A stretch of DNA of 33,267 nt from Comamonadaceae bacterium (GCA_947372495.1 CANBTZ010000005.1:1-33267), one strand, 5' to 3'; shown: positions 10,493-21,126, counted from the stretch's first letter. Numbers and translations: made by a program. Notes: generated from the sequence alone by a model not told the origin.

Positions 10493-12256
10493 ATGGAAAT
10501 GAACAAAGCCGAAACGGCAACTGCCACTGCGGGCGCTCAAGAGCTGCGCGGCGCAGAAATCCTCGTCAAAGCGCTTCAAGCTGAGAACGTTCAGTACATA
10601 TGGGGATATCCCGGTGGTGCTGTGCTTCACATTTACGACGCCTTCTACAAGCAAGACACCATCCAGCACGTTTTGGTGCGTCATGAGCAAGCTGCCGTAC
10701 ACGCAGCAGACGGCTTTGCCCGCGCCACGGGTGAGGTGGGCGTGGCTCTCGTCACTTCGGGCCCTGGCCTGACCAATGCCGTGACTGGCATTGCCACCGC
10801 TTACATGGACAGCATCCCCATGGTGATCATCAGCGGGCAAGTACCCACTGCGGCCATCGGCCTCGATGCTTTCCAGGAATGCGACACCGTGGGCATCACG
10901 CGTCCCATCGTCAAACACAACTTCTTGGTCAAAGATGCCAAGGACATGGCCGAGGTCATGAAAAAGGCGTTCCACATTGCACGCAGCGGCCGTCCAGGCC
11001 CCGTGGTGGTGGACATCCCCAAAGACGTGTCGTTCAACAAGGCGCTGTACACCGGTTACCCCGAATCGGTCGAAATGCGTTCGTACAACCCGGTGCGCAA
11101 GGGGCACGGCGGACAGATCCGCAAGGCCTTGCAGCTTTTGATGTCGGCCAAGCGCCCTTACATCTACACCGGTGGTGGCGTGCTGATGAGCGAAGCCAGC
11201 GGTGAGCTGCGCGCCTTGGTGGACATGCTCAATTACCCGGTGACCAACACCCTGATGGGCTTGGGCGCTTTCCCTGCGACCGATCGCCGTTTTCTGGGCA
11301 TGCTGGGCATGCACGGCACGCTCGAAGCCAACAACGCCATGCAAAACTGCGATGTGCTGTTGGCCATCGGCGCCCGTTTTGACGATCGCGTGATCGGCAA
11401 CCCCAAGCATTTCGCTTCGGTCGAGCGCAAGATCATCCACATCGACATCGACCCTTCGAGCATCTCCAAGCGCGTCAAGGTGGATGTGCCGATCGTGGGT
11501 GACGTCAAGGACGTGTTGACCGAGCTGATGGGCATGATCCGCGAGTCTGGCCAAAAGCCCGACGCTCAGGCGCTGGGCCAGTGGTGGGAAACCATCGAAG
11601 GCTGGCGCAAACGCGATTGCATGAAGTACGACAACAGCAATACCCAGGTGATCAAGCCACAAAAGGTCATCGAGACCTTGTGGGACATGACCAAAGACGC
11701 CGATGCGTACATCACCTCCGATGTGGGCCAGCACCAGATGTGGGCCGCCCAGTACTACAAATTCAACGAGCCACGCCGCTGGATCAACTCCGGCGGTCTG
11801 GGCACGATGGGCGTGGGCATTCCCTACGCCATGGGCATCAAGCTGGCCAAGCCAGACAGCGAAGTGTTCTGCGTGACCGGCGAGGGTTCGGTGCAGATGT
11901 GCATTCAAGAACTCTCGACTTGCCTGCAGTACAACACGCCAATCAAAGTAGTGGCCCTGAACAACGGTTACTTGGGCATGGTGCGCCAGTGGCAGGAGAT
12001 TGATTACTCCGGTCGTTACAGCCACAGCTACATGGACGCGCTGCCCAACTTCGTGAAGTTGGCTGAGGCCTATGGCCACGTCGGTATCCTGGTCGAAAAA
12101 CCGGAAGATGTGGAGCCCGCTTTGCGCGAGGCCCGGCGCCTCAAGGACCGCACTGTGTTCCTGGACATCCGCACGGACCCCACAGAGAACGTGTTCCCCA
12201 TGGTGAAGGCGGGCAAGGGCATCACCGAGATGCTGCTGGGCGCGGAGGACCTGTAA
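10493..12256 (+). CDS. ilvB: Acetolactate synthase large subunit (biosynthetic)
   Basis: RGAEILVKALQAENVQYIWGYPGGAVLHIYDA...; GDVGQHQMWAAQYYKF, TPP-binding VTGEGSVQMCIQELSTCLQYNTPIKVVALNN; followed by ilvN. Confidence 0.97.
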   Translation: MEMNKAETATATAGAQELRGAEILVKALQAENVQYIWGYPGGAVLHIYDAFYKQDTIQHVLVRHEQAAVHAADGFARATGEVGVALVTSGPGLTNAVTGIATAYMDSIPMVIISGQVPTAAIGLDAFQECDTVGITRPIVKHNFLVKDAKDMAEVMKKAFHIARSGRPGPVVVDIPKDVSFNKALYTGYPESVEMRSYNPVRKGHGGQIRKALQLLMSAKRPYIYTGGGVLMSEASGELRALVDMLNYPVTNTLMGLGAFPATDRRFLGMLGMHGTLEANNAMQNCDVLLAIGARFDDRVIGNPKHFASVERKIIHIDIDPSSISKRVKVDVPIVGDVKDVLTELMGMIRESGQKPDAQALGQWWETIEGWRKRDCMKYDNSNTQVIKPQKVIETLWDMTKDADAYITSDVGQHQMWAAQYYKFNEPRRWINSGGLGTMGVGIPYAMGIKLAKPDSEVFCVTGEGSVQMCIQELSTCLQYNTPIKVVALNNGYLGMVRQWQEIDYSGRYSHSYMDALPNFVKLAEAYGHVGILVEKPEDVEPALREARRLKDRTVFLDIRTDPTENVFPMVKAGKGITEMLLGAEDL

Positions 12257-12258
12257 TC

Positions 12259-12750
12259 ATGAAACACATCATCGCTGTACTGATTGAAAACGAAGCCGGT
12301 GCCCTGTCCCGCGTGGTGGGCTTGTTCTCGGCCCGTGGCTACAACATCGAGTCGCTGACGGTGGCCCCCACCGAAGACCCGAGCCTGTCGCGCATGACCA
12401 TCCAGACCACCGGTTCGGACGATGTGATCGAGCAGATCACCAAGCACCTGAACCGCCTGATCGAGGTGGTCAAGGTGGTGGACCTGACCGAAGGCGCTTA
12501 CACCGAGCGCGAGCTGATGCTCGTGAAGGTGCGCGCCGTGGGCAAGGAACGCGAAGAAATGAAACGCATGGCCGACATCTTTCGCGGCCGCGTGATCGAC
12601 GTCACCGACAAGAGCTACACCATTGAGCTGACCGGTGACCAGTCCAAGAACGACGCCTTTTTGGAGGCGATCGACCGCAGTGCCATTTTGGAGACCGTGC
12701 GCACGGGTGCATGCGGTATCGGGCGCGGCGAGCGCATCCTGCGCGTCTAA
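12259..12750 (+). CDS. ilvN: Acetolactate synthase small subunit
   Basis: MKHIIAVLIENEAGALSRVVGLFSARGYNIESLTVAPTEDPSLSRMTIQT; ACT domain regulatory subunit. ilvN or ilvH naming. Confidence 0.96.
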   Translation: MKHIIAVLIENEAGALSRVVGLFSARGYNIESLTVAPTEDPSLSRMTIQTTGSDDVIEQITKHLNRLIEVVKVVDLTEGAYTERELMLVKVRAVGKEREEMKRMADIFRGRVIDVTDKSYTIELTGDQSKNDAFLEAIDRSAILETVRTGACGIGRGERILRV

Positions 12751-12763
12751 ACTTAACTCTTGA

Positions 12764-13807
<1,044 letters not shown>

Positions 13808-13828
13808 TTTGCTTTTTGCAATTTGGGG

Positions 13829-13853
13829 AAAGGCCACCGCGGTGGCCTTTTTT
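13829..13853 (+). terminator. Intrinsic terminator after ilvC
   Basis: AAAGGCCACCG/CGGTGGCCTTTTTT, perfect inverted repeat plus T-run. Confidence 0.93.
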
Positions 13854-13936
13854 CATGGGGACTACACTCTCCATCAGAATTTGGAATGGCGCACCCCTCG
13901 CCGGATGGGGATGCACTAAAACCTGGACAGGAATCG

Positions 13937-14755
13937 ATGATGAACAACGGATTTGACACGCCAGACGATGGGGATGCGACGCCCCGTGTGCGCAAGCCAC
14001 CCAAGGGCATCTACATGCTGCCCAACATGATCACCTTGGCTGCGCTTTTCGCAGGCTTTTATGCCGTCGTGATGGCCATGAATGGGCGCTTTGATTTGGC
14101 GACTGTTGGCATTTTCTGTGCCATGGTCCTTGACAGCTTGGACGGCCGTGTGGCCCGCATGACCAACACGCAAAGCGCGTTCGGCGAGCAAATGGACTCA
14201 CTTTCAGACATGGTGTCTTTTGGCGCGGCACCTGCCTTGATCTCTTACGTGTGGGCGCTCAAACACCTGGGACGCTGGGGCTGGATCGCGGCTTTCGTCT
14301 ATTGCGCTTGCGCGGCGCTGCGCCTGGCCCGATTCAATGTGAACACGGGGGTGGTGGACAAGCGCTATTTCCAAGGCCTGCCTTCACCTGCAGCGGCTGC
14401 ATTGGTCATTGGGTTCATCTGGATCGCTACGGAAAATGCGATTGATCCCCACAGTGTGGCTTGGTGGATGTTTGGCTTTTCCCTGTTCGCGGGTTTGACC
14501 ATGGTGACCAACGTACCGTTCTACAGTTTCAAAGACATGCACATGAAAAAAAGTGTGCCGTTTGTCTCGCTCGTTTTGGTGGCACTGGGCATCGCGGTGG
14601 TGAACATTGACCCCCCCACCATGCTGTTTGCGGTTTTTGTGGGCTACAGCCTCAGCGGCTATGTCATTTATGTCTGGCGCAAGGCCAAGGGCCAGCCCGC
14701 CAGCATGATCAGCACCTCGACCGATGAGCCTGAAGAGCGGGACATGCACCAATGA
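13937..14755 (+). CDS. pssA: CDP-diacylglycerol-serine O-phosphatidyltransferase
   Basis: PPKGIYMLPNMITLAALFAGFYAVVMA...DSLDGRVARMTNTQSAFGEQMDSLSDMVSFGAAPA: CDP-alcohol phosphatidyltransferase motif DG-x2-AR-x8-G-x3-D-x3-D. Start could be upstream in the 13823 ORF. Confidence 0.95.
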   Translation: MMNNGFDTPDDGDATPRVRKPPKGIYMLPNMITLAALFAGFYAVVMAMNGRFDLATVGIFCAMVLDSLDGRVARMTNTQSAFGEQMDSLSDMVSFGAAPALISYVWALKHLGRWGWIAAFVYCACAALRLARFNVNTGVVDKRYFQGLPSPAAAALVIGFIWIATENAIDPHSVAWWMFGFSLFAGLTMVTNVPFYSFKDMHMKKSVPFVSLVLVALGIAVVNIDPPTMLFAVFVGYSLSGYVIYVWRKAKGQPASMISTSTDEPEERDMHQ

Positions 14756-14803
14756 TGTCATCTGCAAGACAATTGTCGTTTTGAACTGTGCTAAAGTGTT
14801 CAC

Positions 14804-14857
14804 ATGAAATTTGAATTGCTGGCACTACTGCTAACGCCCCACGGGCGGGATCTGTAG
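14804..14857 (+). CDS. Putative leucine leader peptide of leuA attenuator: MKFELLALLLTPHGRDL*
   Basis: ATG AAA TTT GAA TTG CTG GCA CTA CTG CTA ACG CCC CAC GGG CGG GAT CTG TAG: five Leu codons in a six-codon run (TTG CTG GCA CTA CTG CTA), 95 bp upstream of leuA, followed by a terminator hairpin. Too short for the ORF track. Confidence 0.8.
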   Translation: MKFELLALLLTPHGRDL

Positions 14858-14877
14858 CGCACGCGAACATTTTCCTT

Positions 14878-14910
14878 AAAGGCCCGTATGCCATCCGCAA
14901 CGGGCCTTTT
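14878..14910 (+). promoter_or_regulatory. Predicted attenuator terminator upstream of leuA
   Basis: AAAGGCCCG-tatgccatccgcaa-CGGGCCTTTT; 5' arm GCCCGT (14882-14887) is also complementary to ACGGGC (14841-14846) inside the leader ORF, giving a mutually exclusive antiterminator. Confidence 0.77.
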
Positions 14911-14951
14911 GCATTGGTGCATGGATTTGCGGGTATTGACCAGGAGTGAAC

Positions 14952-16490
14952 ATGGCTGACAAATTGATTATTTTTGACACCACCTTGCGCGACGGCGAGC
15001 AGTCGCCTGGTGCGTCCATGACCAAGGACGAGAAACTGCGCATTGCACGGCAGCTCGAACGTCTGCGCGTGGACGTGATCGAAGCGGGCTTTGCCGCCAG
15101 CTCCAACGGTGACTTTGAGGCGGTGCAGTCGATCGCCAACGCCATCAAGGACTCCACCGTGTGCTCCTTGTCGCGTGCCAACGACCGCGACATTGCGCGG
15201 GCAGCAGAAGCTTTGCAGGGTGCCAACAGTGCGCGCATCCACACCTTCATTGCCACCTCGGCCTTGCACATGGAAAAAAAGCTGCGCATGACGCCCGAAC
15301 AGGTGCTGGAGCAGGCCAAGCAATCGGTGCGCTTTGCCCGCAACTTGGTGGGTGACATTGAGTTCAGTCCTGAAGACGGTTACCGCAGCGACCCGGACTT
15401 CTTGTGCCGGGTCATCGAGGCGGTGATCGCCGAAGGCGCCACCACCATCAACGTGCCCGACACGGTCGGTTATGCCGTGCCTGAGTTGTATGGCAACTTC
15501 ATCAAAAACCTGCGTGAGCGCGTGCCCAACTCAGACAAAGCGATCTGGTCGGTGCATTGCCACAACGACCTGGGCATGGCGGTTGCCAACTCCTTGGCCG
15601 GGGTGAAGATCGGCGGCGCCCGCCAGGTCGAATGCACCATCAACGGTCTGGGGGAGCGTGCAGGCAATTGCTCACTCGAAGAGGTGGTCATGGCGGTCAA
15701 AACGCGCCGCGATTACTTTGGGCTCGACGTGGGCATCGATGCCAGCCACATTGTGGCGGCCAGCCGCATGGTCAGCCAGACCACCGGTTTTGTGGTGCAG
15801 CCCAACAAGGCGGTGGTGGGGGCCAATGCATTTGCACATGCTTCGGGCATTCACCAAGACGGCGTGCTCAAGGCGCGCGACACCTACGAGATCATGCGGG
15901 CCGAAGATGTGGGCTGGTCAGCCAACAAAATCGTGCTGGGCAAGCTCAGTGGTCGCAATGCCTTCAAACAGCGCTTGCAAGACCTGGGCGTGCAGATGGA
16001 AAGCGAAACCGAAATCAACAGCGCTTTTGCCCGCTTCAAAGAACTGGCCGACCGCAAGAGCGAAATTTTCGACGAAGACATCCTGGCCTTGGTCAGCGAT
16101 GAAAGCGTCACCAGCGAAAAAGAGCAGTACGGCTTTGTCTCGCTGTCTCAGCGCAGCGAGACGGGTGAGCAGCCCCAGGCGTCCATCGTGTTCACTGTCG
16201 CTGGCAAAGAAGTCAAAGGCGAGTCAACGGGCAACGGCCCCGTGGATGCCTCTTTGAAAGCCATTGAGTCGCATGTGCAAAGCGGCGCTGAAATGGTGCT
16301 GTATTCGGTCAACGCCATCAGTGGTTCGACTGAGAGCCAGGGCGAGGTCACGGTGCGTTTGCAAAACAGTGGTCGCGTGGTCAACGGTGTGGGTTCCGAC
16401 CCCGACATCGTGGTCGCATCGGCCAAGGCGTACCTGAGCGCACTCAACAAGCTCCAAAGCAAAGCCGATCGGGTCGCTGCCCAAGGGTGA
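14952..16490 (+). CDS. leuA: 2-isopropylmalate synthase
   Basis: [56 protein letters not shown]; 512 aa, preceded by AGGAG. Confidence 0.98.
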   Translation: MADKLIIFDTTLRDGEQSPGASMTKDEKLRIARQLERLRVDVIEAGFAASSNGDFEAVQSIANAIKDSTVCSLSRANDRDIARAAEALQGANSARIHTFIATSALHMEKKLRMTPEQVLEQAKQSVRFARNLVGDIEFSPEDGYRSDPDFLCRVIEAVIAEGATTINVPDTVGYAVPELYGNFIKNLRERVPNSDKAIWSVHCHNDLGMAVANSLAGVKIGGARQVECTINGLGERAGNCSLEEVVMAVKTRRDYFGLDVGIDASHIVAASRMVSQTTGFVVQPNKAVVGANAFAHASGIHQDGVLKARDTYEIMRAEDVGWSANKIVLGKLSGRNAFKQRLQDLGVQMESETEINSAFARFKELADRKSEIFDEDILALVSDESVTSEKEQYGFVSLSQRSETGEQPQASIVFTVAGKEVKGESTGNGPVDASLKAIESHVQSGAEMVLYSVNAISGSTESQGEVTVRLQNSGRVVNGVGSDPDIVVASAKAYLSALNKLQSKADRVAAQG

Positions 16491-16524
16491 AATGAGTACT
16501 TAAATACAGGCATTCGACTTGAAT

Positions 16525-16560
16525 AAAGTCGCGCAAGTGGTTGATCTTGCGCGACTTTTC
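16525..16560 (+). terminator. Intrinsic terminator after leuA
   Basis: AAAGTCGCGCAAG-tggttgat-CTTGCGCGACTTTTC, 13-bp perfect stem. Confidence 0.88.
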
Positions 16561-16615
16561 TTTAGTGTGTAAACTCTGCGACTCGTTCTTTGAATTTGCT
16601 GTATTGTTCAAGCAC

Positions 16616-17662
16616 ATGACACTTTCTTTTGCCTCTTTTTCTCTCGGTCGTTGGAGCCGCATTGCCAGCTTGGGTTTGCTGACGTTATCCATATCGATGG
16701 CCATGCCTGTCCACGCTGAAAATGCGCAAGCCAAGCGCAAACAGGCTGTTGCTCAGAAGAAGGCCGCCACCCCCAAGCTGGCCGCCAAGAGCCGAAAAGG
16801 TGTTCATCCATCCAAACAAATGGCGGTCGCGCCCGAGCGTCCTTCGTTCGGCAAATTGGCCGGCCTGCATGCCGCCTTGGACCCCCTGGATCTGCGCTCG
16901 AGTGTGGCGCTGGTGATTGACCAAGACACACACGAAGTCTTGCTCCGCAAGAACGACCAGGCGGTGTTGCCGATCGCCTCATTGACCAAATTGATGACGG
17001 GGCTGGTGATTTCAGACGCCAACTTGCCCATGTCCGAGATGATTGCCATCACCCAAGACGATGTGGACACGGAAAAGGGCAGCCGCTCACGCCTGGCTGT
17101 GGGCACCGTGCTCAGCCGAGGTGATCTGCTGCATCTGGCATTGATGTCGAGTGAGAACCGCGCCGCCCACGCTTTGGGTCGCACTTTTCCCGGCGGACTG
17201 GATTCCTTTGTCTCGCGCATGAACGCGCGCGCTCAGGGTTTGGGCATGACCGATACCCGTTATGTAGAGCCCACAGGGCTGTCCAGCCGCAACCAATCGA
17301 GTGCGCACGACTTGGCCACTTTGGTCGGCGCTGCCTACAAAGAGCCTGTGCTGCGTGAACTCTCGACCTCGCCTGGCCGTGAAATCGAAGTGGGACACCG
17401 CACACTGCAATACAACAACACCAACCGTTTGGTGAAGAGCCCTCAGTGGGACATCGGCCTGCAGAAAACAGGTTACATCTCTGAAGCTGGACAGTGCCTG
17501 GTCATGCAAGCGCAGGTCTCTGGCCGCAAGCTGATCATGGTGTTTCTGGATTCTGCCGGCAAACTCAGCCGCATCGCGGACGCCGAGCGCGTTCGTCGAT
17601 GGATCGAAACCTCGCACCGCTCAGCGGCCGGTCGCTCTGTGGTGGCGTCTACCCAAGGCTGA
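16616..17662 (+). CDS. D-alanyl-D-alanine endopeptidase/carboxypeptidase-like serine hydrolase (PBP7-like)
   Basis: Signal-like N-terminus; SLTKLM (SxxK), SEN (SxN), QKTGYISEAG (KTG) penicillin-binding motifs; 348 aa. Confidence 0.92.
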   Translation: MTLSFASFSLGRWSRIASLGLLTLSISMAMPVHAENAQAKRKQAVAQKKAATPKLAAKSRKGVHPSKQMAVAPERPSFGKLAGLHAALDPLDLRSSVALVIDQDTHEVLLRKNDQAVLPIASLTKLMTGLVISDANLPMSEMIAITQDDVDTEKGSRSRLAVGTVLSRGDLLHLALMSSENRAAHALGRTFPGGLDSFVSRMNARAQGLGMTDTRYVEPTGLSSRNQSSAHDLATLVGAAYKEPVLRELSTSPGREIEVGHRTLQYNNTNRLVKSPQWDIGLQKTGYISEAGQCLVMQAQVSGRKLIMVFLDSAGKLSRIADAERVRRWIETSHRSAAGRSVVASTQG

Positions 17663-17691
17663 TTCTTGGCTGAGTCAGCCGTTCTGAATCA
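17660..17691. terminator. Candidate bidirectional hairpin between convergent genes
   Basis: TGATTC-tt-GGCTGA-g-TCAGCC-gttct-GAATCA; two-tier inverted repeat overlapping the upstream stop codon; no strong T-run. Confidence 0.5.
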
Positions 17692-17704
17692 ACTCTCAGG
17701 GCGC

Positions 17705-18490
17705 TCAGTCTTGCCCATCGTGGTGGCCCAAAGAGGCTGAAATGCCCTGGGCAGTGGCCTGCAACTTGGGCAGCCACTCTTCATCGAGCCTGTCAGCGGG
17801 CGCAGAAATCGACAACCCTGCCAGCAATTTGCCCTGGTCGTCGTAAATGCCTGCGGCGATGCAGCGCACGCCGAGTTCCAACTCTTCGTTGTCACGGGCA
17901 ATGCCATATTGCCGAACGCGTGACAATTCACGCTCAAGCACCGGCAGCAAAGTGATGCTGTTGCGGGTGTGGCCCACCAAGCCCGATCGCGCGGCATAAG
18001 CCCGCACCCGGATCGGGTCGTCTGCTGCGAGGAACAGTTTGCCGACCGATGTCAGGTGCAGTGGGGCACGGCCACCAATCGCACGCACCACCTGCATGCC
18101 CGAGCGTTCACTGTAAGCACGCTCGATGTAGACGATTTCGTCCCCCTGGCGCACGCTCAGGTTGACCGGTTGCTGGATCAGTTTGTGCAAGTCACGCATG
18201 GGGGCCAAAGCCGCATCGCGCACGTTCAGCCGCCCTTTGACCAGGTTGCCCAACTCCAAAAGGCGCATGCCTAGCCGATAGTTGCCCGCTTGCGGACGGT
18301 CAACAAAACGACCCGTGGTCAGGTCGTTCAGGATGCGGTGCGCGGTGGAGGGATGCAGGCCGGTTTTTTCGCTGATCTCTTTCAGGGAAATCGCTTCCTC
18401 CTTGCTGGCGAGGACATCGATCAGGCTGAAGATGCGTTCAATGACCTGGATGGTCGGCGTGGCGGGCAAGGGGGTGTCGGCTTTTCTCAT
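17705..18490 (-). CDS. IclR family transcriptional regulator
   Basis: IQVIERIFSLIDVLASKEEAISLKEISEKTGLHPSTAHRILNDLTTGRFVDRP HTH; C-terminal GVRCIAAGIYDDQGKLLAGLSISAPADRL. Confidence 0.95.
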   Translation of the reverse strand: MRKADTPLPATPTIQVIERIFSLIDVLASKEEAISLKEISEKTGLHPSTAHRILNDLTTGRFVDRPQAGNYRLGMRLLELGNLVKGRLNVRDAALAPMRDLHKLIQQPVNLSVRQGDEIVYIERAYSERSGMQVVRAIGGRAPLHLTSVGKLFLAADDPIRVRAYAARSGLVGHTRNSITLLPVLERELSRVRQYGIARDNEELELGVRCIAAGIYDDQGKLLAGLSISAPADRLDEEWLPKLQATAQGISASLGHHDGQD

Positions 18491-18550
18491 GAGACTGCAA
18501 TGACAAAGCGAAAAATTGATTTTACGCTGTGAAATGGCATCTGTGCGGCC

Positions 18551-19273
18551 TCACGCCGCCGTCCACTGCCCTTCCCGGAGGACTTCGCAGGGCTGGAACT
18601 TCGTTTTGTAGTTCATCTTGGGACTTTGTTCGATCCAGTAACCCAGATAAACGTGCGGCAGTTTCAGCTCGGCCGCTTGCTTGATTTGCCACAGCACGCC
18701 ATAGGTGCCGTAGCTGGCGTCATCGTCCGGCTCGTAAAAGGTGTAAACCGCCGAAATGCCGTGGTTGAGCACATCCACGATGCTCACCATCTTGATGTCG
18801 TGCGTGATGGGGTCGGAAAACTCCACAATCCGGGTGTTGACCCGGCTTTGCAGCAAGAACTGGGTGTACTGGTCGACGCTGTCCTGGTCCATGCCACCAC
18901 CCACATGCCGACGGTGCTGGTAGCGCAAATACAGCGCGTAATGCAGGGGGTCGTAGTGCAAGTTCATGACCCGGACCAACAGCTTGTCGTGCCGCGCTTG
19001 TGCCCGCCGTTGGCTGCGGCTCGGCTTGAACTGGGCCACGTCCACCCGCAAGGGCACGCAGCTTTGGCAGCCATCACAGTAGGGGCGGTAGGTGAACACG
19101 CCGCTGCGGCGAAACCCTTTGGCCACCAGGTCTGAATAAGCCTCGTTCTGAATCAGGTGGCTGGGCGTGGCCACTTGCGAGCGTGCCGAGCGCTCCGGCA
19201 GGTAGCTGCAGGCATAAGGCGCAGTCGCATAGAACTGAATCGCCTGAAGCGGTAAATCTTGAAGCTGTGTCAC
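18551..19273 (-). CDS. bpt: Arginyl/leucyl-tRNA--protein transferase (bacterial Bpt/Ate family)
   Basis: [78 protein letters not shown] start overlapping aat stop. Confidence 0.95.
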   Translation of the reverse strand: MTQLQDLPLQAIQFYATAPYACSYLPERSARSQVATPSHLIQNEAYSDLVAKGFRRSGVFTYRPYCDGCQSCVPLRVDVAQFKPSRSQRRAQARHDKLLVRVMNLHYDPLHYALYLRYQHRRHVGGGMDQDSVDQYTQFLLQSRVNTRIVEFSDPITHDIKMVSIVDVLNHGISAVYTFYEPDDDASYGTYGVLWQIKQAAELKLPHVYLGYWIEQSPKMNYKTKFQPCEVLREGQWTAA

Positions 19274-20049
19274 AAGGCAGGGGCAGTCAACGCGTCCCAG
19301 TATAAAGTTTCACCTGACCAGCCGATGGGGGCTTTGTGCTGCTCAGCTTTCACCCAATTCACAAAGTCGTCACGGGGAATTTCTCTGGCCCCCAGAGAGG
19401 CCAGATGCCGGGTGTTTTGCTGGCAGTCGATCATCTGAACACCATGCCTGCGTGCTGCGCTCACCAGCATGGCCAGTGCCATCTTGGAGCCGTCGCGCAC
19501 GGTGGTGAACATCGACTCGCCAAACACCGCGTGGCCCAGGCTCACAAAATACAGACCCGCCACCAGTTGACCGTTTTGCCAGACTTCGGCGCTGTGGGCC
19601 AGGCCCATGCGGTGCAGCTGGGTGTAGGCTTCGACGATGGCGGGCACGATCCAGGTGCCTGTCTGCCCCGGCCGGGGCGCTTGCCCGCAGCGTGAGACCA
19701 CTTGTGCAAAGTCCCGGTCAAAGACCATTTCCACGCCCGGCGTCAAGGTCCAGTTCTTGAGGGTCTGGCGCAGCGAACGGTGCAACTTGAATTCGCTCAA
19801 GGGCAGCACCATGCGCGGATCGGGGCTCCACCACAGCACAGGTTGCCCCGGGCTGAACCAGGGGAAGATCCCCCGCCCGTAGGCCTGAACCAACATGGCG
19901 GCGTCCAGCTGGTCGCCAGCGGCCAACAGCCCAGGCGCTTCGCTGCCAGATCCCCAGGCTTGCGAGACGGGCGGAAAAGGCTGGCCGGGTTCGAGCCAGG
20001 TCAGGGGGGGCGAAGGCCTGCTGTCGTGCATCAGCGCATTAGACAACAA
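19270..20049 (-). CDS. aat: Leucyl/phenylalanyl-tRNA--protein transferase
   Basis: [42 protein letters not shown]...[19 protein letters not shown]...[24 protein letters not shown]. Confidence 0.96.
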   Translation of the reverse strand: MLSNALMHDSRPSPPLTWLEPGQPFPPVSQAWGSGSEAPGLLAAGDQLDAAMLVQAYGRGIFPWFSPGQPVLWWSPDPRMVLPLSEFKLHRSLRQTLKNWTLTPGVEMVFDRDFAQVVSRCGQAPRPGQTGTWIVPAIVEAYTQLHRMGLAHSAEVWQNGQLVAGLYFVSLGHAVFGESMFTTVRDGSKMALAMLVSAARRHGVQMIDCQQNTRHLASLGAREIPRDDFVNWVKAEQHKAPIGWSGETLYWDALTAPAL

Positions 20050-20139
20050 AGCATGCCGCCGCTCGTTTGTCAGGCTGAAACGCGCTTATGCTCCAGACTT
20101 GGGGTGCCAGTGGGGCATCCGCCCATTTTTTGAACCCGG

Positions 20140-20904
20140 ATGCTCCTCGATTGGCCCTCCATTTCCGGCGTCAAAGCCTGCATGACCGAACGCCAAGGTG
20201 GGGTGTCGGCTGCGCCTTGGGATGCCTTGAACCTGGGCAACCATGTGGGCGACGATCCGCAGGCGGTGGCGCACAACCGAGAACTGCTGGCGCACACCCT
20301 GGCTGCGCGCCCGGTGTTCATGGAGCAGGTTCACGGGGGACAAGTCCTCGATCTGACACACGACACGCCCGATGGATTGCAGGCCGATGCCTGCTGGACG
20401 CAGCAGTCCGGCTTGGTCTGTACAGTGATGGTGGCGGACTGTCTGCCCGTGCTCCTGTGCGACGACCGCGGTCACTGGGTCGCCGCCGCCCATGCAGGCT
20501 GGCGTGGCTTGGCCGGGCAGCAAGGGCAGGGGGTCTTGGAGTCCTTGTGGCAACAGTTGAAGGCGCAGGGTGCTCAGGCTGCGCACACGCGGGCCTGGCT
20601 GGGGCCTTGCATCGGACCTCAGGCTTTCGAAGTCGGGCCCGAGGTGCGGGCGGCTTTTGTGCAGGACGGCTTGGACCTGGCCGCGCATTTCAAGCCCCAG
20701 CCTGAGGGGCGGTTCCTGGCCGACCTGGCTGGCTTGGCCCGCTGGCGCTTGCAGCAACTGGGCATCGAGCAACTGGGCGGCAACGACAGCCAGCCCGGCT
20801 GGTGCACCGTGGGCCAACCCTCAAGGTTCTTTTCGCACCGGCGCGACAGCCGCGTCCTGGGCTCCACCGGGCGCATGGCCGCTGGCATCTGGCTGGACCG
20901 CTGA
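20140..20904 (+). CDS. pgeF: Multicopper/polyphenol oxidase-like purine nucleoside phosphorylase (YfiH family)
   Basis: GGVSAAPWDALNLGNHVGDDPQAVAHNR...QVHGGQVLDL...DCLPVLLCDDRGHWVAAAHAGWRGLAGQ...FFSHRRDSRVLGSTGRMAAGIWL. Confidence 0.94.
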   Translation: MLLDWPSISGVKACMTERQGGVSAAPWDALNLGNHVGDDPQAVAHNRELLAHTLAARPVFMEQVHGGQVLDLTHDTPDGLQADACWTQQSGLVCTVMVADCLPVLLCDDRGHWVAAAHAGWRGLAGQQGQGVLESLWQQLKAQGAQAAHTRAWLGPCIGPQAFEVGPEVRAAFVQDGLDLAAHFKPQPEGRFLADLAGLARWRLQQLGIEQLGGNDSQPGWCTVGQPSRFFSHRRDSRVLGSTGRMAAGIWLDR

Positions 20905-21126
20905 AGTGTGCGCTGTTGCGGCGGCCAGTGCCTGCGCCGCTTCTTCGGCCTTGCGCTGTGCTTTGCGCTGCGGTGTGCTCATGATGTAAACCACCAGGCT
21001 CAAGGGCACCAGGCCATACAAAATGAAGGTGATGACGGCCCCCAGCAAAGAGCCCTGGGTGCTGAAAGCTTCCGCCACGGCCATCATCAGCACCACATAA
21101 AGCCAAGCAATCACGATCAAATACAT
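20821..21126 (-). CDS. Small membrane protein with Ala-rich C-terminal tail, unknown function
   Basis: MYLIVIAWLYVVLMMAVAEAFSTQGSLLGAVITFILYGLVPLSLVVYIMSTPQRKAQRKAEEAAQALAAATAH...; two TM helices; 84-nt convergent overlap with pgeF 3' end. Confidence 0.78.
   Translation of the reverse strand: MYLIVIAWLYVVLMMAVAEAFSTQGSLLGAVITFILYGLVPLSLVVYIMSTPQRKAQRKAEEAAQALAAATAHTSAVQPDASGHAPGGAQDAAVAPVRKEP

Noticed and set aside
10478-12079. 533-aa minus-strand ORF opposite ilvB
   Set aside because: Shadow ORF; composition (His/Val/Asp-rich) is typical of antisense translation of a conserved gene.
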